Origin: Bacteroidales bacterium | GTDB taxonomy: Bacteria; Bacteroidota; Bacteroidia; Bacteroidales; UBA12077 | Assembly (NCBI GenBank): GCA_030600865.1 | Contig: JAUVUS010000076.1 | Span: forward strand, 1 to 8,710 | Direction: 5' to 3' | Length of the DNA: 8,710 bases | Notes under the pieces: model-generated | Database searches by the model: none | Told to the model about the DNA's origin: nothing | Seen by the model: the letters and a program-made list of their open reading frames with translations, nothing else | Shown: one piece after another, positions 5,017 to 8,710 of the stretch | Layout: every line of letters begins with the position of its first letter | Numbering within the stretch: position 1 is the stretch's first letter | Program-made: the position numbers and the translations under genes

Positions 5017-8000
5017 ATGGTTAAACGCATTGTCTATATATTGTTTCTGGTTATTATCTCAACCGTTGTATTTTCTCAGCAAAAAATCAAAATTGATTTA
5101 AAACAAGCTAAACAAAAAACAAAAAATACAGAAATAGTTAAAAATATTTCGAATGGACTAATACTATCAGAGACGATTTCTACTTTTGAATTAGTTGAGA
5201 AAGAAACAAAAGAAGGTTTATTTAGTCAGTTGATATCGGATGGGATGAGTAAAACTTTCGATGAAGGGAAACCAGATTTGCCGGTTGTTAACAGACTTAT
5301 CGAAATACCATTTAATTCAGATGCTAAAATAAAAGTGATAAGTTTCGATGAAGAAATTATAGAGTTAAAAGATTATGGCTTAACCAAGTTAATTATTCCG
5401 GCTCAACCTTCACATGCAAAAAGTGAAGACATAAAAGATGTTCCTTTTATTAAAGATCAAGTAGTTTATAGTAAAAATGAATTTTTTAAAAAAGACATTG
5501 TTAAGTTTGAAGATAAAGGATATTTGCGTGACAAACATTTAGGGTATTTAGAAATTTCTCCATTTGCGTATAATCCGGTTACAAATACTTTAAAGGTTTT
5601 AAATAATATCGAAATAGAAATATCATTTATTCCAAAACAGAATATTAAACCTCAAAGTATAGACAGATTAAAATCGCCATATTTTGAAAACATAGCATAT
5701 AACACAATTAACGAAATTGAAGATACAAAAGCATTAATTAATGGCCCTGTAAAATATGTAATTGTTTCTGACCCTATGTTTAAAGAAACCTTACAAGTTT
5801 TTGTTGAATGGAAAACAATGAAAGGATTTAATGTTGTTGAAGCATATACTGATGATGCAGATGTTGGAACTACAACTACTACAATAAAAGCCTATTTACA
5901 AGATTTATATGATAATCCTGATGATGGCGTTTCTCCAAGCTTCGTTTTATTAGTTGGTGATGTTGCACAAATACCTGCTTTTAGTGGATCAGGACATTAT
6001 ACAGACCTTTATTATTGTGAATATACAGGTGATAAATTGCCTGAAGTATTTTATGGAAGATTCTCAGCAGAAACAATAGAAGAATTACAGCCACAGATTG
6101 ATAAAACACTTGAAATTGAAAAGTATGAAATGCCTGATCCTTCATATTTAGATAATGTTGTTTTAGTTGCAGGTGTTGATGGATCTTATGCACCAACCTG
6201 GGGTAATGGAGCAATTAATTATGTAAATAATTATTATACAAATACAGAAAATGAGATTGCTTCATATTATTATCTTTATAATGATGATAGTGGTGTAATG
6301 GCTTCAAATAATTCTGGAGCTTCTGCTTCAATAAGAAGCTATATAAGTTCAGGAGTTAGTTTTGTGAACTATACAGCGCATTGTAGTTTAGATGGTTGGG
6401 TTAACCCTAGTTTTATTAGAACTCATATTGATAATTTAACCAATGAACACATGTATCCTTTAATAATAGGGAACTGTTGTGAATCAAGTACATTTAGTGC
6501 TAATGACTGTTTTGCAGAAAAGATATTAATGGCTGAAAACAAAGGCGCTGTTGGCTATATTGGAGGTTCAAATAGTACTTATTGGGATGAGGATTACTGG
6601 TGGGCTATTGGTGTTTCTTCAATTACCGTAAATCCAACATACGAAGACAGTGAATTAGGCGCGTATGACAGGTTTTTTCATTTAAATGGAGAGGCAAAAG
6701 AAGACTGGTATGTAACTCAGGGACAAATAAACGTAGCAGGGAATTTGGCTGTTGAGTCATCAACATCCTCCCTTAAAGAATACTATTGGGAAATTTATCA
6801 TCTTATGGGTGATCCTTCTTTAACTCCTTATGTTACTGTTCCCGAAGTTTTAATTGCATCATATAATTCAGAAATTATTACTGGTTCTTCTAGCTTTCAG
6901 GTTTCTGCTGAAGAAGATGCTTATGTTGCAATTTCTAAGGACGGTGTATTGCTTGATGCCCAATTGGTTGATGCTACAGGTGCTGTTGAATTATCTTTTG
7001 ATCCATTGGAAGAATCCGGGATACTTAATCTTGTAATAACAAAACAAAATAGGCAGCCAACAATTGATGAAATTACGATTGTACCAGCAACAACTCCTTA
7101 TGTGCTTTTAGATTATTACATAATTGATGATGTTTTGGGAAATAATAATTCCGAAGTTGATTTTGGAGAAACAATAAAGCTGGATATTCAGTTAAAGAAT
7201 TTCTCTGACACCTATGATGCATTTAATGTCATTGCTAATTTAATATCTGTTGACACAAATATTATATTAATTGATTCTGTTGAAACATTCGGAACAATCC
7301 TAAAAACAGATTCATCATTATTAGAAGTATCATTTACAATTGAGTTTAAAACTAAATTCTCTGATCAGCAAAAAGTTAAATTTGATTTAGAAATTTTAGG
7401 AGAGGATGCAGAAAGTGTTGAATACACATGGAACTCTAAAATTGATCTAATTGTAAATGCTCCTGAATTAGAGATTGGAAATTTATTTATTGATGATGCT
7501 TCTGGTAACAACGATGGCATTGTAGATCCGGGCGAAACTGCTGATATTGCTTTAATCGTAACGAACGAAGGCAGTGCATTAATTGAAAACCTGGATGCTA
7601 AAATTGAGTTAATAAGAGGAAGTTCATATTTGATATTTACAAATCAAAATTCTGGCGATTTTAGTTTAGATGCAAATGAGTTGGATACTGTTAAATTTAC
7701 AGTAACTGTCTCTGAGATGGAAAATGATGGATTATTTGCAGAGTTATTATTTACAATAGAAGACAATAACTATAACTATTATATAGATTCGGCAATAAAT
7801 GAAATAGTAATTGGAGAAATTATAGAATATGATATTGATACATTAAATGAAGTGTTTATTGTTACACAGGGGTTATTTTATGACTCAGGGGGAGCAAGTG
7901 ACAATTATGCAAATAATGAAAATGACACCATTACTTTTTATCCTGACAATACAAGAGGAAAATTGAAAGTAGTATTTAACTCCTTTAGTGTTGAACCATA

Positions 8001-8710
8001 TGGAAGTGGGTGTTATGACTTTTTAGAAATATATGATAGTGAGAATATAACAGACTCAACTTTAATTGGAAGTTTTTGCAATTCAAATGTGCCTGACACA
8101 TTTTTAGCTACAAATGAATCAGGAGCATTAACGTTTAGGTTTGATTCTGATGTATCGGTTACAAAAAGTGGTTGGGAGGCAAAGATTTCCAATACAGGAT
8201 ATTTCGTAAAATTTGTGGTTAACGATTCTAATGGTGCTATTGAAGATGCGATAGTTGAATTTAATAATGAAGAAAAAGCCACAAATTCAAATGGTGAGGT
8301 AACTTTTAATTATGTTACCGTAGGAGAAAATTTAGAATATAAAGTTAGTAAATTAAATTATGATAATTTTGATGGAACAATAAGCGTTAATGAAGATGTA
8401 ACAGAAAATGTACTTCTTTCTGGAGGAATAGCTACTTTTAATATTTCTTTTACCATTACTGGCGGTGAAAACCCAATTCCAGACACTAAAATTAACTTCT
8501 TAAATCAGGATGTCTATACGAATTCAGAAGGAAAATATACTTTTGAAAATATTGAATATAGTATGAATGAAAAATATTTAATATCAAAAGATGGATATTA
8601 TGATTTCATTGATTCAGTTGATGTTGACACAAATAGAAATCTTGGAATTGAGCTTGAGCTTATAACTTATAATGTCACATTTATAGTATATGATAATAAT
8701 GAGCATTTAC
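5017..8710 (+). CDS. Secreted gingipain-like C25 cysteine peptidase with CUB domain, C-terminus missing
   Basis: An open frame of 1231 codons that runs off the right edge. A signal peptide (MVKRIVYILFLVIISTVVFS) is probably cut before QQKIK. A C25 propeptide covers about 65-205, with LPVVNRLIEIP (88-98), PAQPSHAK (128-135) and LEISPFAYNP. The catalytic domain covers about 246-606, with FVLLVGDVAQIP, NYTAHCSLDGW and IIGNCCESSTF. His455 and Cys488 are 33 residues apart, the same spacing as the catalytic pair in RgpB (211/244) and Kgp (444/477). The domain ends at HLMGDPSLTPYV. A gingipain-type Ig-like domain follows (about 609-696), then two CARDB-like domains (about 697-815 and 816-942), each with a GNN...GET calcium-site-like loop. 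A CUB domain spans 950-1063 (YDSGGASDNY, CYDFLEIYDS, GWEAKI) with Cys999 and Cys1021 as the likely disulfide. Two carboxypeptidase-regulatory-like repeats (about 1064-1137 and 1140-1217) and the start of a third come last. Export through the type IX system is expected for the family, but the signal would lie beyond the window. Cleavage specificity (Arg, Lys or other) cannot be read from the sequence. Confidence 0.93.
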   Translation, partial: MVKRIVYILFLVIISTVVFSQQKIKIDLKQAKQKTKNTEIVKNISNGLILSETISTFELVEKETKEGLFSQLISDGMSKTFDEGKPDLPVVNRLIEIPFNSDAKIKVISFDEEIIELKDYGLTKLIIPAQPSHAKSEDIKDVPFIKDQVVYSKNEFFKKDIVKFEDKGYLRDKHLGYLEISPFAYNPVTNTLKVLNNIEIEISFIPKQNIKPQSIDRLKSPYFENIAYNTINEIEDTKALINGPVKYVIVSDPMFKETLQVFVEWKTMKGFNVVEAYTDDADVGTTTTTIKAYLQDLYDNPDDGVSPSFVLLVGDVAQIPAFSGSGHYTDLYYCEYTGDKLPEVFYGRFSAETIEELQPQIDKTLEIEKYEMPDPSYLDNVVLVAGVDGSYAPTWGNGAINYVNNYYTNTENEIASYYYLYNDDSGVMASNNSGASASIRSYISSGVSFVNYTAHCSLDGWVNPSFIRTHIDNLTNEHMYPLIIGNCCESSTFSANDCFAEKILMAENKGAVGYIGGSNSTYWDEDYWWAIGVSSITVNPTYEDSELGAYDRFFHLNGEAKEDWYVTQGQINVAGNLAVESSTSSLKEYYWEIYHLMGDPSLTPYVTVPEVLIASYNSEIITGSSSFQVSAEEDAYVAISKDGVLLDAQLVDATGAVELSFDPLEESGILNLVITKQNRQPTIDEITIVPATTPYVLLDYYIIDDVLGNNNSEVDFGETIKLDIQLKNFSDTYDAFNVIANLISVDTNIILIDSVETFGTILKTDSSLLEVSFTIEFKTKFSDQQKVKFDLEILGEDAESVEYTWNSKIDLIVNAPELEIGNLFIDDASGNNDGIVDPGETADIALIVTNEGSALIENLDAKIELIRGSSYLIFTNQNSGDFSLDANELDTVKFTVTVSEMENDGLFAELLFTIEDNNYNYYIDSAINEIVIGEIIEYDIDTLNEVFIVTQGLFYDSGGASDNYANNENDTITFYPDNTRGKLKVVFNSFSVEPYGSGCYDFLEIYDSENITDSTLIGSFCNSNVPDTFLATNESGALTFRFDSDVSVTKSGWEAKISNTGYFVKFVVNDSNGAIEDAIVEFNNEEKATNSNGEVTFNYVTVGENLEYKVSKLNYDNFDGTISVNEDVTENVLLSGGIATFNISFTITGGENPIPDTKINFLNQDVYTNSEGKYTFENIEYSMNEKYLISKDGYYDFIDSVDVDTNRNLGIELELITYNVTFIVYDNNEHL

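Noticed and set aside
5981..6214. Minus-strand open frame within the peptidase catalytic domain
   Set aside because: It is antisense to a strongly conserved domain, and its His/Gln/Leu-rich composition is typical of shadow frames.
6854..7036. Plus-strand open frame in another frame of the peptidase gene
   Set aside because: It overlaps a continuous real frame and has a shadow-like Leu-rich composition.
8013..8282. Minus-strand open frame opposite the CUB domain
   Set aside because: It is antisense to a clear domain with no features of its own.

Overview
The window is AT-rich DNA from a member of the Bacteroidetes, most likely a marine or anaerobic Bacteroidales-like lineage. The signs are a gingipain-type C25 peptidase with a multidomain tail, an outer-membrane lipoprotein of a Bacteroidetes-typical Ig-like family, -7 boxes of the TAnnTTTG type, no Shine-Dalgarno sequences before starts, and TAA at every visible stop.

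Left half, all on the minus strand (read right to left): lgt (prolipoprotein diacylglyceryl transferase, 1685-2482) ends at a strong rho-independent terminator (1648-1672). Then comes a small cysteine-rich gene (1342-1590) interrupted by one in-frame TAA. It is followed by a 66-bp decayed copy of the lgt 3' end with its terminator (1251-1316), a large dyad (1168-1222), and the N-terminal 382 codons of a CzcA/CusA-type heavy-metal RND efflux pump that runs off the left edge (1-1148). The 536-bp stretch between czcA and lgt therefore holds a broken gene, a decayed duplication and several inverted repeats.

Centre: a 184-bp divergent promoter region (2483-2666), full of direct and inverted copies of an ATTTTAGGCATTT-like word, separates lgt from a rightward two-gene unit. 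The first gene is a 637-residue lipoprotein with an N-terminal SbsA-type Ig-like domain (2667-4580). Seven bases later comes a 104-residue MTH1187/YqgV-family thiamine-binding protein (4588-4902). Lgt would lipidate this kind of lipoprotein, but a regulatory link is only a suggestion.

Right half: one very large open gene (5017 to past the right edge) encodes a secreted cysteine peptidase. Its order is signal peptide, C25 propeptide, gingipain-type catalytic domain with His455/Cys488, a gingipain Ig-like domain, two CARDB-like beta-sandwich domains, a CUB domain, and the start of a series of carboxypeptidase-regulatory-like repeats. The C-terminus, where a type IX secretion signal would be expected, lies outside the window.

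I see no RNA genes, CRISPR array, insertion sequence or recognisable new defence or biosynthetic system. The most unusual part is the 1150-1715 interval, with the interrupted cysteine-rich gene placed between a real and a decayed copy of the lgt tail.
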